Source: CAVTLG01 sp963735495 (lineage in GTDB: Bacteria > Chloroflexota > Ktedonobacteria > Ktedonobacterales > Ktedonobacteraceae). From it: a DNA stretch of 64,000 nt. Of this stretch, positions 1 to 8,670 are shown one piece after another. The stretch is from NCBI GenBank assembly GCA_963735495.1, contig CAVTLG010000009.1, positions 62,001 to 126,000 on the forward strand, written 5' to 3'. Within the stretch, counting starts at the first letter, position 1. Each line of letters starts with the position of its first letter. Below the pieces are notes generated by a model. The model was not told the origin of the DNA. It saw only the letters and a list, made by a program, of their open reading frames with translations, and did not search any database. A program made the position numbers and the translations under genes.

Positions 1-2
1 TT

Positions 3-104
3 GGAGCAGGGGTGATTGGGACAGCCATCGCCTCTTCTGTTATGAGCACTTCCTTGAAAAAAAAGATGCGACAGCAATGGCAGCATGAGCAAAGAGTGCA
101 ATAA
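3..104 (+). CDS. 3' end of an unidentified, possibly membrane-associated protein
   Basis: An open frame enters from the left edge and ends at TAA 102-104. The visible 33 residues begin with a small hydrophobic Gly/Ala/Ile stretch (GVIGTAIASSV) and then turn strongly basic (LKKKMRQQW), the pattern of a last membrane helix with a cytoplasmic basic tail. No family can be named from so short a piece, and it may be a chance frame. It lies 67 bp upstream of the esterase on the same strand, so the two could share a transcript. Confidence 0.35.
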   Translation, partial: GAGVIGTAIASSVMSTSLKKKMRQQWQHEQRVQ

Positions 105-171
105 TGAGGGGATCGTTTCATTCACGCATTGATCAATCAGGGCGGTTTCTTGAAACGAGAGAGGGCTGACA

Positions 172-1140
172 GTGATTGAGATTCATGGGTCATACGCGAC
201 TTTTCGACCTCCAGAAGAAGCCGCTTACCTGATAGGAGATTTCACCGACTGGGATGAGCATCCTCTTCCCATCTCCGGGCCGATGACACTTGAGTTTCCT
301 CAGGGTGCCTCTATCGAGTACGCGTATCTGGACGCAGAGCAACAACCGCTGGCTGATCCCACCAACCACCAGATGCCGAAACATCCCTGGTATGACTACC
401 ATCGCGCCTTCACTCTTTCGCTCAATCGCTTTGTCGAGCCTCCCAGACCATCTTCCTTTCAAGGCAGCGTCCGCAAGCACATCATCGAATCACCTACCTT
501 TGCTTGTCCGCGTACGTATTACGTCTATGAGCCACCACGTGCGCCTGCTGCAACCCTGTACGTCCACGATGGAGCCGCTTTTTACCAAAAGGTACGCTTT
601 CATGAGGTAGCAGAAGCCCTGATCGAGCGTAATGTGATCCAACCAGTGCGGCTTGTCATGATCGAACCACGCGACCGCCGAGCTGAATATTGGTTCAATG
701 AACGCTATGAGACGTTTCTCCTCAAGGAAGTGATCCCGACGATTGAACGAGACTATGGCGAAACACAGGAGCGAGGACTCTGGGGAGCATCACTCGGAGG
801 ATTGGTTGCGTTCTGGTTGGCATGGAGAAACCCTGACCTCTTTTCAAAGGTCGCCAGCCAATCTGGCTGCTTTACAGCCATACCAGGAGGGAAAGACGCG
901 TATCATGATCCAGAATGGCTCACGGAGCAGTTTCGCCAAACCACTCGTTTGCCATTGCGTATTTCTATGGAAACAGGACAGATTGAATGGCTCCTGGCCC
1001 CAAATCGTCGCTTTGCTGCCATGTTGGCAGACAAGGGTTACACTCATCGCTATCATGAATGGCCCAGCGGGCACAATTGGACCACCTGGGAACAAGGTCT
1101 GGAACCTGGATTGACCTATCTCTTCTCGACAACAGCCTAA
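172..1140 (+). CDS. Alpha/beta-hydrolase esterase, enterochelin-esterase-like, with N-terminal E-set domain
   Basis: 322 residues from a GTG start. Residues 1-75 resemble the Ig-like E-set/CBM48 domain found at the front of enterochelin esterases and related hydrolases (YLIGDFTDW near 20-28). Residues 110-320 are a putative-esterase fold: the nucleophile elbow GASLGG places Ser207, and His301 in SGHNW is the likely catalytic His; the acid is probably in the loop around 265-275. There is no signal peptide, so it is probably cytoplasmic. Members hydrolyse siderophore or acyl esters, but the substrate cannot be told here. It converges on a DUF692 remnant and has no evident link to the defence genes. 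Confidence 0.85.
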   Translation: MIEIHGSYATFRPPEEAAYLIGDFTDWDEHPLPISGPMTLEFPQGASIEYAYLDAEQQPLADPTNHQMPKHPWYDYHRAFTLSLNRFVEPPRPSSFQGSVRKHIIESPTFACPRTYYVYEPPRAPAATLYVHDGAAFYQKVRFHEVAEALIERNVIQPVRLVMIEPRDRRAEYWFNERYETFLLKEVIPTIERDYGETQERGLWGASLGGLVAFWLAWRNPDLFSKVASQSGCFTAIPGGKDAYHDPEWLTEQFRQTTRLPLRISMETGQIEWLLAPNRRFAAMLADKGYTHRYHEWPSGHNWTTWEQGLEPGLTYLFSTTA

Positions 1141-1146
1141 GCGAAC

Positions 1147-1366
1147 GAAAATACCCATTGGGTGGTACCTGCTCACAGTGCCCATCAACGAGCCACCCAT
1201 TGCGCCAATAGCCACCTGCAAGATGGACTTGCACCAGATGGTCAAGAGGCATACGCTCCAGACAGGTATCTGGCGAGAAGTGATGGTTGATTGCGTTGAT
1301 AAACATATTTGTGGCATCGAGCAGTGTTGATGGACATTCGTTATCATCTGGGAAGCTTTTCCTCAT
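1147..1366 (-). pseudogene. Remnant of a DUF692 (MbnB-like iron oxidase family) gene
   Basis: About 70 residues on the minus strand match the DUF692/UPF0276 core: a LLDATNMFINAINHHF segment (family pattern LLDvNNvyVna.NHgf), then MPLDHLVQVHLAGGY and LVDGHCEQVP, which correspond to the conserved metal-site HLAGH and DtH motifs. The first metal-binding part of the TIM barrel and the C-terminus are absent; an intact member has roughly 280 residues. The frame runs into sequence antisense to the esterase. This is a truncated leftover, and its HLAGG lacks the second His of the usual HLAGH. Recognition is from family motifs only. Confidence 0.6.
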
Positions 1367-1378
1367 GCCATTTTACGC

Positions 1379-2374
1379 TTATGGCCGGCTCAATCGCCGA
1401 AACTCGTCGCCAAAGACCTGACACCACGCATCCAGAGCCGCTTCCTCTTGCCTTCCTTGTTCATATCTCCGCGCTTGCTTGATATCTTCATAGGTCTGTC
1501 GAATACGTTTGAGATAGCCTTGCTTGATACTCTCATTCCATTTGTGTGCTACATTGTTGTCGGGATTCACTGCATCCAGGACGACGACCAGATCATCGCA
1601 ACGCTTGACGGCTTTCGGATCATAGTAATCGCCGAAAATAAGAGGCTGTGCAAAGGCATGGCGGGAAAGAAAGCCAAAAATCTTGTCCAGGCTGCTTTGC
1701 CAGTCACCTGTTACACCGCTTTCTTCCAGAGCCGCTGCGGTGATGAGTTCGCAAAAGTATGAGCACTGCTTCATATTCTCAGGCAATTGTCTGTTCCACC
1801 ATTTCATCAGACGCACCAGATGATTAAACTTGACTGGACCCGGTATCTGTTTGCTGCAAGCGGTACGTTTGTGGATAAATCGAATATGAGCCGTAATCGA
1901 GGTCAAGCGTCTTTCATCCTCACGCGGTATCCATCCGCTATTTTTCTGTTTCAAAGAACCATCCCGAATGATAGGAACAGCATCCACTTTCAATCCACTG
2001 GTACGAAACAGCACATTCACCGCATTTTTGCCTTTATGAAAATCCCGCATTGGCTTCTCTGGTGGATAAATTTCGCGCAGACGGGCGTGAGTGTATGTCA
2101 GGAGTTGATCCAATTGTTCATCTGTATGCCCCTGGGCGCGATAATACACCCCAAGGTCAATATCAAATGACCCTTTGCCAGTGCGGGCAAGGTTGGTGTG
2201 CTTGGCTGCTGATCCCGCTAGGAAGATCTTCTCCAGATAAAAGTGTCCATCGAGTGCTATGCACTCAGCCAACTGCCTTTTTAGAAAAGCGACCCGCCGA
2301 TCTGCATCTTCTCGTTGTTCTCTGGACGGACAGATCTGTGCGATAAAACGATCAAAGCGAGATGAGATATTCAT
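1379..2374 (-). CDS. CD-NTase-like nucleotidyltransferase (CBASS-type second-messenger synthase)
   Basis: 331 residues. The nucleotidyltransferase core is clear: GS motif at 54-55 (AGSAAKHT), metal-binding Asp71 and Asp73 in SFDIDLGVYY, and the third Asp131 in LKVDAVPI. Residues 180-220 (KFNHLVRLMKWWN, then SYFCELI) look like the OAS-type C-terminal helical domain of CD-NTases. Such enzymes make cyclic or linear oligonucleotides on phage infection and activate a neighbouring effector. No effector, HORMA/Trip13 pair or Cap2/Cap3 pair is visible on either side, so its partner is unknown. It lies 409 bp downstream of the methyltransferase on the same strand. The start is supported by an AAGG-type ribosome site. 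Confidence 0.8.
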   Translation of the reverse strand: MNISSRFDRFIAQICPSREQREDADRRVAFLKRQLAECIALDGHFYLEKIFLAGSAAKHTNLARTGKGSFDIDLGVYYRAQGHTDEQLDQLLTYTHARLREIYPPEKPMRDFHKGKNAVNVLFRTSGLKVDAVPIIRDGSLKQKNSGWIPREDERRLTSITAHIRFIHKRTACSKQIPGPVKFNHLVRLMKWWNRQLPENMKQCSYFCELITAAALEESGVTGDWQSSLDKIFGFLSRHAFAQPLIFGDYYDPKAVKRCDDLVVVLDAVNPDNNVAHKWNESIKQGYLKRIRQTYEDIKQARRYEQGRQEEAALDAWCQVFGDEFRRLSRP

Positions 2375-2783
2375 AGATTACCTTTTCCTTTTTTACTTGC
2401 ACCAGTTTTCAAGAGATCCCTATGATAACTGTTTCCTTTGGAAAGACGTATTTATATATGATAGTATATTCACTAACATAAAAAGAGGCAATGTGCCAAG
2501 ATTTATTTCTGCTGAGGTTCTCGACATTTCTTGCATCGTCTCTCTGCCAGAGCTCTCTAAAAGATGAGCAACAGGTCTCTGGGTTGGCTCCGGTTCAATA
2601 CATTGACTAAACCAGTCATTCTTTCTGGCTACGGCACGTGCTCGTTGTTCCATGCGGTAGGTCGGATGAGCTATATAAGGAAGACGTGAGAGAAGATACA
2701 GTCTCAAAATGATGGCCCATGAGAGCCTACTCTGGGAAGACGCTTCCTCGCTTCGTCTCAAGACTCTCTAATAGGATGCTTGC
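2375..2783. other. 409-bp intergenic stretch, nothing recognised
   Basis: This lies between the methyltransferase stop and the CD-NTase start. A 113-codon minus-strand frame exists (2420-2761), but it shows no domain, no good ribosome site and an unconvincing composition, so it is not called. The stretch presumably holds the terminator of the methyltransferase operon and a promoter for the CD-NTase; neither is clear. Confidence 0.4.
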
Positions 2784-5700
2784 TTAATCCACCACTAGCT
2801 GGTTCAGCCGCCGAGGCTCGTGCGCGACTGCCGGATCAGCCGGTCCGGGCACCAGTCGCGTGCGATAGGCGTCGGCAGGCTGTCCGCTCTGGCAGGCCCG
2901 CAGCATGTCGTCGTAGATTGCGAGGATGACGCGCTTTGTGCGATACTCTCCGAACTGTTTCTCTTCCTTCTCTTTCCAGACGCGGAAGGTGTCCATGATG
3001 TAATCGACATCGTCCCGCGCAATTTCATACAGGTGGAAGTATGCGGCATCCAGTTCGCAGCGCAGGAGGAAGCGCCGCTCTTCGTCCCATCTGAACGGCG
3101 GGCCATCATAGCCGCAATCCTGGGCAAAGGCTTCGAGGTCCCAGGCGGTGTAGGTGAGTTCGAGGGCGCGGGGGGCGATCCAGTCGCCGAGGGTCTGCGC
3201 GGGAGACCAGGGACAGGATTGTTGGTAGGTGGTGGGAGGGAGGACGGGAAGTTGTTTGAGAATAAAAAAACCGAGACTCGCCCCACCTAGCTTTTGACGG
3301 GTCGCATAATCAAATATAAAGGAAGCAAAACAACTTTGGAGATATAGAAGATTATAGGGTTGTTTCTGGCTGAGTAGAATCAAAGGTAGTTTATGATTGC
3401 AAGGTGCAGCTGGTAGAATGCTAAAAATAGCCGTACGCATGTCTTTAGCGCGAGCAACATCACGAAAACTTAAAAATGCGGTATATTTGCCCCGTAATTT
3501 AGCAAGGAAATCTGCCTCTTGTACCCAGTAGTGCGGAAGTGGAAATAATCCAGCATTAGCATGTTGGTCCTGATTTAATTCAGGTAACTTGCCCTGATTA
3601 GCTTGGGCTTGAGTCTGACCTTCATACGTGCCAAAACGATAATCAAAAATAAAAATCATTTTGGCTTCATAAAGTGGTAGAAATCGCTCTTTACCCTTAT
3701 AAAACACATTTCCATGTAATTTACAATTATCGTGCTCTAATTGTTCTCTGGTGTAAAATAAATGGGAATCGCTAGTCATATTGAATATGCCCTGTCGCAA
3801 ATTAATTTCCCAAGCGTTTCCCTGTATATCAGTACTTTTAGTAACAAGCACTGGTGTTTTTTTGTATATGGACATAGATAATTCAGCATCTTTTCTCGAA
3901 CTGAATACTGGACAAGTTTTGCTGTTAGGATTAAAGAGAGAAATATCGTCGGCTGATAAGGAAAAATGCCTCCAGTTTTCTTGCAAGTCCTTTGCTTGAC
4001 GAGCAAAGAATACGAAATCAGTCTGACTATGTGTCAGTTTTATGCCTCCAATTGTGAGGAGGCAAAATCTAATGGAGTGATGAACAGCAGGAAAGACAAA
4101 TTCTTCATTCTCAAAACTATATAAGCTTGCTAACCTGTGAGACTCTATTAAGTCTCGGAAAAAAAGCTTTGTTGTGTCATCTGTTGCAATTCCTGAAGGC
4201 ACAATACAACCCATTCTCCCTGCTAGATTAACAATATAGCCCATGCATTCAGCAAAAATAGCGTATGTATTAATACGACCGCGCCCACAGAAAGGATAAT
4301 GCCTGGAGGAGCGAACAAAATGGCTCCAACCTTCTTCCTGACGACGTGCTTCTAGAAAACTCTGATAAAGTTCCGGTTTTTTCGACGCAAGAGTATCTAT
4401 TTTCCGTTTACGCTCGGCCCCAGTTGCGTTGGCAATTTCAGTATCGCGTGAGGCAAACCACTCTTGCTCTTTCAATTCCGTATGTTCCCACGGCGGATTC
4501 CCCAGCACAACATCAAATCCGCCCGACCATCCAGCCTGTTCGTTTTCAGCCATGGTATCGCGGGCAGGAATGGAAAAGACCTCCGGGAAGGCAATATGCC
4601 AGTGGAAGAACTGATACTGGCAAGTCAGGCACCCAACCTCCTCGCGCATCCAGCCAACCATATTGAAAGGATTGCGCTCGAAATTGCGGAAGATCTCTTC
4701 AGTAATCGGATAGGCAAACTCATCAGTCTTCTTCCAGACAAAGGCCGCGCACCAGATGTCGGCCCAGAGCTTGCTGTTCTGGTAGCTTTCAGAGATGCGC
4801 ATCTGCTCGTAGTAAGCCTCTTTCTGGTGAACCTGCATCACGGTATCGTCGCCCATCTCCTCGAACTTGCGCATCTCGCTGCCGAGATCGCCCAGGCGCT
4901 CCCAGGGCTGGAGGTCCGGCGCGAAGAGGCTGAGCTGGCCGCTGTGCTGGGCCTTGTTGCGCTTCTTCCATTCGCTACAGACTTTTTTGTTGTCGCCCTC
5001 GATAGGATTAAACGCCTCGTCCGGGATACCGGCGCGCAGCAGAGCGGGTGTCGTGCCGAGCAGACTATTGCCACATTGGATATGGGCGTCGAGGAAAGAG
5101 AGCGGCTTGCCCGGCTCGATGGCCTCCATCCACAAACTGACCTTGCAAAGCTCAACGGCCATCGGGTTGATATCGACGCCGTAGATACAGTGGCCGATGA
5201 CATCGCGCAGGGCCGCACGGCGCTCCAACTGGCCCGGCTCCTCGGTGCCCGTGCGCACGGCGGCCAAGCGTTTGGCGATGCGATGAGCTGTAGCGATCAG
5301 GAAGTGACCACTGCCACAGGCCGGATCACAGACCTTGAGCGCCAGCAGCGCCGCTTCAGGATCGGCTCGGACGCTGGCTTCGGCCAGCACAGGATCGAGC
5401 GCCGAGTCAAGCAAGCAGTCGATCAGGCTGGTGGGTGTATAGTAGCTACCGGAAGTCTTGCGGGCGTTGCCGCTGACCTCGACCAGTTTGAAGCTGGCGC
5501 TCTCAATATTAAGCTGGGGATGGAGTTCGAGCAGCGATTCATACACGCTGCCCAGCTCTTCGGCTCCCAGATTTTTATAATCAACCGTGCGGCGAATACC
5601 TTTCTCCTCGGTAAACGCCAGCGCGCGGATCGCCGCCAGCAGACTGGCGTTTTCCAGCTTGCAACCGACCAGATCGGGGAGGGAGCGCTGCGAGGAGAAA

Positions 5701-6815
5701 AGAAAGCCGTTGAGAGCCGGGAGACCCAGCGCCAGGCAGCCATCCTCGCCGCCCAACTGCTCCATCACCAGCCAGACTGCGCGGAAGAGATCGGAGTGGC
5801 GCGTACCCAGGCGCAGCCCGGCCATTCGTCTCAGGCGGCCCATAGAGTAGTATTGAGCGTAGCGCTGGCGCGCAAAGAGTTCAGAGGCCGGATCAAATAA
5901 AATATCGCGATCCTCGGCCACAAAAAGGATAAGCAAGCGATAGACAAAGCGCAATACCTGATTATAGTAGTCCTGAGCCTTGAACTGGCCTGAACGCAGC
6001 TTCTCGCGCAGCTCGCCATTATCTGGATGGGCCAGGAAACCGCCGCCCAGCAGATTGATGGCCTCTTCGACGCCGTTGCGCAGTTGATTCAGTACGCGGA
6101 CACCTTGCTCCTGGGCCACGCGTGACCAGCGCTCCAGCCAGCACTCAGCCGGGTGCTCACTCTCGACGCGCGACTGGTGGCAGAGCAGCCAGAAGAGGAC
6201 AAAATCGGCATACGCCTCGCCTTTAAACATCGCCTCCAGATCAAATTCGACATATGCCTGACGCGTCAGGCTGGCGTTTTTGCGCAACAGACGCAGGCGC
6301 AACCCATTGCTGGTCAGCCCCCAGAGATGCTCAGGAGAGCGGTTCAGAAACTCCTGCACCAGGCTATAGGGACTGAAGCGATAGCCGCTGGCAGTGTTGC
6401 GCGTCACCTCCTCCAGGCCAGAGCGGAAGCTGACCAGGTGGATCGGCAGATGTTGCCAGCCATGTGAGATGGGATAGCTCTTCTCTGCAATCTCTAGTGG
6501 TTTTACCGTATACAGCCGCCCGTAGCCCAATTCCTGAAGGAGGGGTAGCAACCAGCGCTCGCGCGTCTGCGTCAAACCACTTTCGTCTGGCCTCAACTTC
6601 TCGCATGCTTTCTGGAAGCTCTGCCAGAAACGCAAGAGCTTGCTCCATGAGTCGTTGATAGCCTCGTTCAGCCTCATCTCGCCCAGATTGTAGCTCTCGC
6701 CATCCAGCCCGTTGATGCCGCTGTCGAATAAGGCGATTTTTTGTAAGATATCTATGGGGAGCAGCGCTCCCTCGCTGGTAACAGTCAAAAAGCTGGATTG
6801 TTGACGAGTACGCAT
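2784..6815 (-). CDS. Large N6-adenine DNA methyltransferase, PglX/Eco57I-like (DrmMI-like)
   Basis: About 1,343 residues. SAM-binding motif I DPACGSGHF is near residue 500 and catalytic motif IV NPPW near 775 (VVLGNPPWEH). Long N- and C-terminal extensions are typical of PglX, Eco57I and DrmMI enzymes. It should methylate adenine to mark host DNA for the adjacent helicase system. A start 66 bp further upstream is open, but the ATG at 6815 is preferred because its paralogue at 18.6-22.5 kb begins at the equivalent point and an AGGGAAGAGG-like ribosome site precedes it. It is the last gene of the minus-strand operon. No nuclease motif was seen, so modification alone is more likely than a fused restriction-modification enzyme. 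Confidence 0.88.
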   Translation of the reverse strand: MRTRQQSSFLTVTSEGALLPIDILQKIALFDSGINGLDGESYNLGEMRLNEAINDSWSKLLRFWQSFQKACEKLRPDESGLTQTRERWLLPLLQELGYGRLYTVKPLEIAEKSYPISHGWQHLPIHLVSFRSGLEEVTRNTASGYRFSPYSLVQEFLNRSPEHLWGLTSNGLRLRLLRKNASLTRQAYVEFDLEAMFKGEAYADFVLFWLLCHQSRVESEHPAECWLERWSRVAQEQGVRVLNQLRNGVEEAINLLGGGFLAHPDNGELREKLRSGQFKAQDYYNQVLRFVYRLLILFVAEDRDILFDPASELFARQRYAQYYSMGRLRRMAGLRLGTRHSDLFRAVWLVMEQLGGEDGCLALGLPALNGFLFSSQRSLPDLVGCKLENASLLAAIRALAFTEEKGIRRTVDYKNLGAEELGSVYESLLELHPQLNIESASFKLVEVSGNARKTSGSYYTPTSLIDCLLDSALDPVLAEASVRADPEAALLALKVCDPACGSGHFLIATAHRIAKRLAAVRTGTEEPGQLERRAALRDVIGHCIYGVDINPMAVELCKVSLWMEAIEPGKPLSFLDAHIQCGNSLLGTTPALLRAGIPDEAFNPIEGDNKKVCSEWKKRNKAQHSGQLSLFAPDLQPWERLGDLGSEMRKFEEMGDDTVMQVHQKEAYYEQMRISESYQNSKLWADIWCAAFVWKKTDEFAYPITEEIFRNFERNPFNMVGWMREEVGCLTCQYQFFHWHIAFPEVFSIPARDTMAENEQAGWSGGFDVVLGNPPWEHTELKEQEWFASRDTEIANATGAERKRKIDTLASKKPELYQSFLEARRQEEGWSHFVRSSRHYPFCGRGRINTYAIFAECMGYIVNLAGRMGCIVPSGIATDDTTKLFFRDLIESHRLASLYSFENEEFVFPAVHHSIRFCLLTIGGIKLTHSQTDFVFFARQAKDLQENWRHFSLSADDISLFNPNSKTCPVFSSRKDAELSMSIYKKTPVLVTKSTDIQGNAWEINLRQGIFNMTSDSHLFYTREQLEHDNCKLHGNVFYKGKERFLPLYEAKMIFIFDYRFGTYEGQTQAQANQGKLPELNQDQHANAGLFPLPHYWVQEADFLAKLRGKYTAFLSFRDVARAKDMRTAIFSILPAAPCNHKLPLILLSQKQPYNLLYLQSCFASFIFDYATRQKLGGASLGFFILKQLPVLPPTTYQQSCPWSPAQTLGDWIAPRALELTYTAWDLEAFAQDCGYDGPPFRWDEERRFLLRCELDAAYFHLYEIARDDVDYIMDTFRVWKEKEEKQFGEYRTKRVILAIYDDMLRACQSGQPADAYRTRLVPGPADPAVAHEPRRLNQLVVD

Positions 6816-6882
6816 ACGTTGTTTGTCCTCTTCCCTAAAAATCTCTCTCTGCCAACATTGATGGACGCGAAGTTGAGCCACC

Positions 6883-6914
6883 AGGGGCGGAGGCGAGCGC
6901 CGCCCCTACCCGAT
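6883..6914. repeat. GC-rich 32-bp hairpin repeat, copy 1
   Basis: A 32-bp unit starting AGGGGCGGAGGCGAGCGCCG is repeated exactly at 6955-6986. Its ends are complementary (AGGGGCG with CGCCCCT), so each copy can fold. It sits just upstream of the methyltransferase start and may act as a processing hairpin, an attenuator or a small mobile palindrome. Confidence 0.7.
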
Positions 6915-6954
6915 ATTACCTATAATAATAAAAATGCTCATAAATCCTGAAATC

Positions 6955-6986
6955 AGGGGCGGAGGCGAGCGCCGCCCCTACCCGAT
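6955..6986. repeat. GC-rich 32-bp hairpin repeat, copy 2
   Basis: This is an identical copy of the 6883-6914 unit, 40 bp away across an AT-rich linker. It ends 2 bp before the stop codon of the SNF2 helicase gene. The pair occupies the whole gap between that gene and the methyltransferase. Confidence 0.7.
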
Positions 6987-6987
6987 G

Positions 6988-8670
6988 TTAGCCGTTATAT
7001 GGCAAATACACGTAAATCCCCAGCACATCGGGCGGAAGTTGTGGCTCGACGCTGACGCCGCGCACGATCACCGAGGCCGAGCGGCGCACGCGACGATGCG
7101 CCTCACGCAGCGCTTCAGCACGCTCGCGTAGCAGATCTTCCAGGCGCGGAGCCAGATAGGTGGGATAGGCATCGATTACTTGTCGCAGGAAATGCTGGAT
7201 TTGTGCCTGCGGAGTATTCGCCTGTGATCGGGCCGCGAGCAACCGGGTAATCTCCTGCTCATCGTCAAACCACTCGGCCTGCTGAGGCGAGCCGCGAAAG
7301 GCAAAGAGTCGGCTTTCCTCGGCCAGCAAAGGCTGGATCTCGCGCCCGGAACGGCTGGGCGTATGGATATGGAAACGCAGGCGTAGCAGCAGCAAGGTCG
7401 TGCGCGTTTGTACGGCGCTGGTCCTGATCAGCCCGCAACGCCTGGCGATGGGTTTGTTACGTGGATCTTCTTCGCTGTCGAGCGCCGTGTCCATCACATA
7501 AGCGGCCAGCCCTTCGACCAGAGGATGCGTGCGATTGAGATATTCGACGCCTTCCTGACCAAAGCGGGTAAAACTGGCATGCAGCTTTCTTGTGGGTGCG
7601 AAGCGATAGAGATCCAGCGCATCCTGGACAGCAATCGGTGTCTCTTTTAAATCAAAGACCTCGCTGCCGTCGGGGAGTTCGCTGATAAAGGCTCCGTAGG
7701 TGCGCAGGGATTCGCGGGTAAAGCTGGCCACATCTTTCGCAAAACCAATCGTCTCGCGAGCCTCGCGCAGTTCGCGCTCAACCTCTTCTGTTTTGATACT
7801 ATGCTGGGCAAAAAGTGTGCGCGAACGCTTCTCACGCTCGGAGGAGGCATCCCATTGCTTAAACAGCTCATCGCGTTGAGCCGTCGCTGCATCATCAAAA
7901 CCGAATAACTGCATCTGGCCGGGCTGCTCGTCGGGCAGATGATCACGATCACTGGCCAGCACTCCCTCGAAAAGGGCTTCGACCACCTGTTCTGTATCTA
8001 GCGGCACGGGGACCGAGATGCCCAGCGAACTGCGGATCGCGCGGTGCTTGCGGATGAGCACGCGCAACACCAGCTCGTCGATGATATTATTCTTGCCATA
8101 GTAGGTTACAACCTGAACTTTAGGGTTCTTCTGTCCATAGCGATCTACGCGTCCCTCGCGTTGCTCGTGGCGGGTAGGATTCCAGGAGAGATCATAGTGG
8201 AAGACGGCGTCAAAATAATCCTGGAGATTGATACCTTCACTCAAACAGTCCGTACAAACCAGCACGCGTTCCTTCGCCTCGGCCAGTTGGAGCACGCGTT
8301 CCTCTCGTTCAGCCGGAGGCAGCAGACCCGTCACCGCCGCAATTTCAACCCTGGGCAAAGCTTTGCGCAACTCCTGCGTGACATATTCGGCAGTCGTGAT
8401 AAAGCGACAGAAAACAATCGGCTTGTAGCCTGCTTTGACGAGGCTGGCGATCTGTTTGATGGCTTGCTGGAGCTTGGCATCTTTGCTCCCATGCAGCGCC
8501 TCGGCCTCTCTGGCAAAGGCGGAGAGGCGATTGCGTTCGCGTCGCGCCGTGTTCTGATCCTCTTCGTCGTCGAAGATATCACCACCGGGAGTCAGATCGA
8601 GGCCCTCAGTGGTATCGCTATCAACCAGATCGAGAATTCGTATGGCGACCAAGCAGATCAGCCTCTTCAA
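6988..8670 (-). CDS. SNF2-family helicase, C-terminal part (frameshifted from the upstream part; DrmD-like)
   Basis: About 550 residues carrying the second RecA lobe: KPIVFCRF (motif IV), VLVCTDCLSEGINLQ (motif V) and HEQREGRVDRYGQ (motif VI, arginine finger). The coiled C-terminal region follows. By itself it lacks Walker A. It continues the frame begun at 9874 after a one-base shift near 8638-8646, where the N-terminal part reads EEADLLGR and this part resumes ILDLVDSDTTEG. Removing one A from the GAATT run would join them into one protein of about 960 residues, the normal size of DISARM DrmD-type helicases. The gene is therefore either a fresh pseudogene, a sequencing indel, or less likely a programmed frameshift. 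Confidence 0.8.
   Translation of the reverse strand: MKRLICLVAIRILDLVDSDTTEGLDLTPGGDIFDDEEDQNTARRERNRLSAFAREAEALHGSKDAKLQQAIKQIASLVKAGYKPIVFCRFITTAEYVTQELRKALPRVEIAAVTGLLPPAEREERVLQLAEAKERVLVCTDCLSEGINLQDYFDAVFHYDLSWNPTRHEQREGRVDRYGQKNPKVQVVTYYGKNNIIDELVLRVLIRKHRAIRSSLGISVPVPLDTEQVVEALFEGVLASDRDHLPDEQPGQMQLFGFDDAATAQRDELFKQWDASSEREKRSRTLFAQHSIKTEEVERELREARETIGFAKDVASFTRESLRTYGAFISELPDGSEVFDLKETPIAVQDALDLYRFAPTRKLHASFTRFGQEGVEYLNRTHPLVEGLAAYVMDTALDSEEDPRNKPIARRCGLIRTSAVQTRTTLLLLRLRFHIHTPSRSGREIQPLLAEESRLFAFRGSPQQAEWFDDEQEITRLLAARSQANTPQAQIQHFLRQVIDAYPTYLAPRLEDLLRERAEALREAHRRVRRSASVIVRGVSVEPQLPPDVLGIYVYLPYNG

Noticed and set aside
2420..2761. 113-codon minus-strand frame between the methylase and the CD-NTase, considered as a CBASS effector
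   Set aside because: No membrane, nuclease or sensor pattern and no ribosome site; composition does not look coding.
4464..5900. A 478-codon frame on the plus strand, antisense to the first methyltransferase
   Set aside because: It shadows the conserved methylase motifs in a GC-rich gene; its sequence is low-complexity-like and has no recognisable domain.
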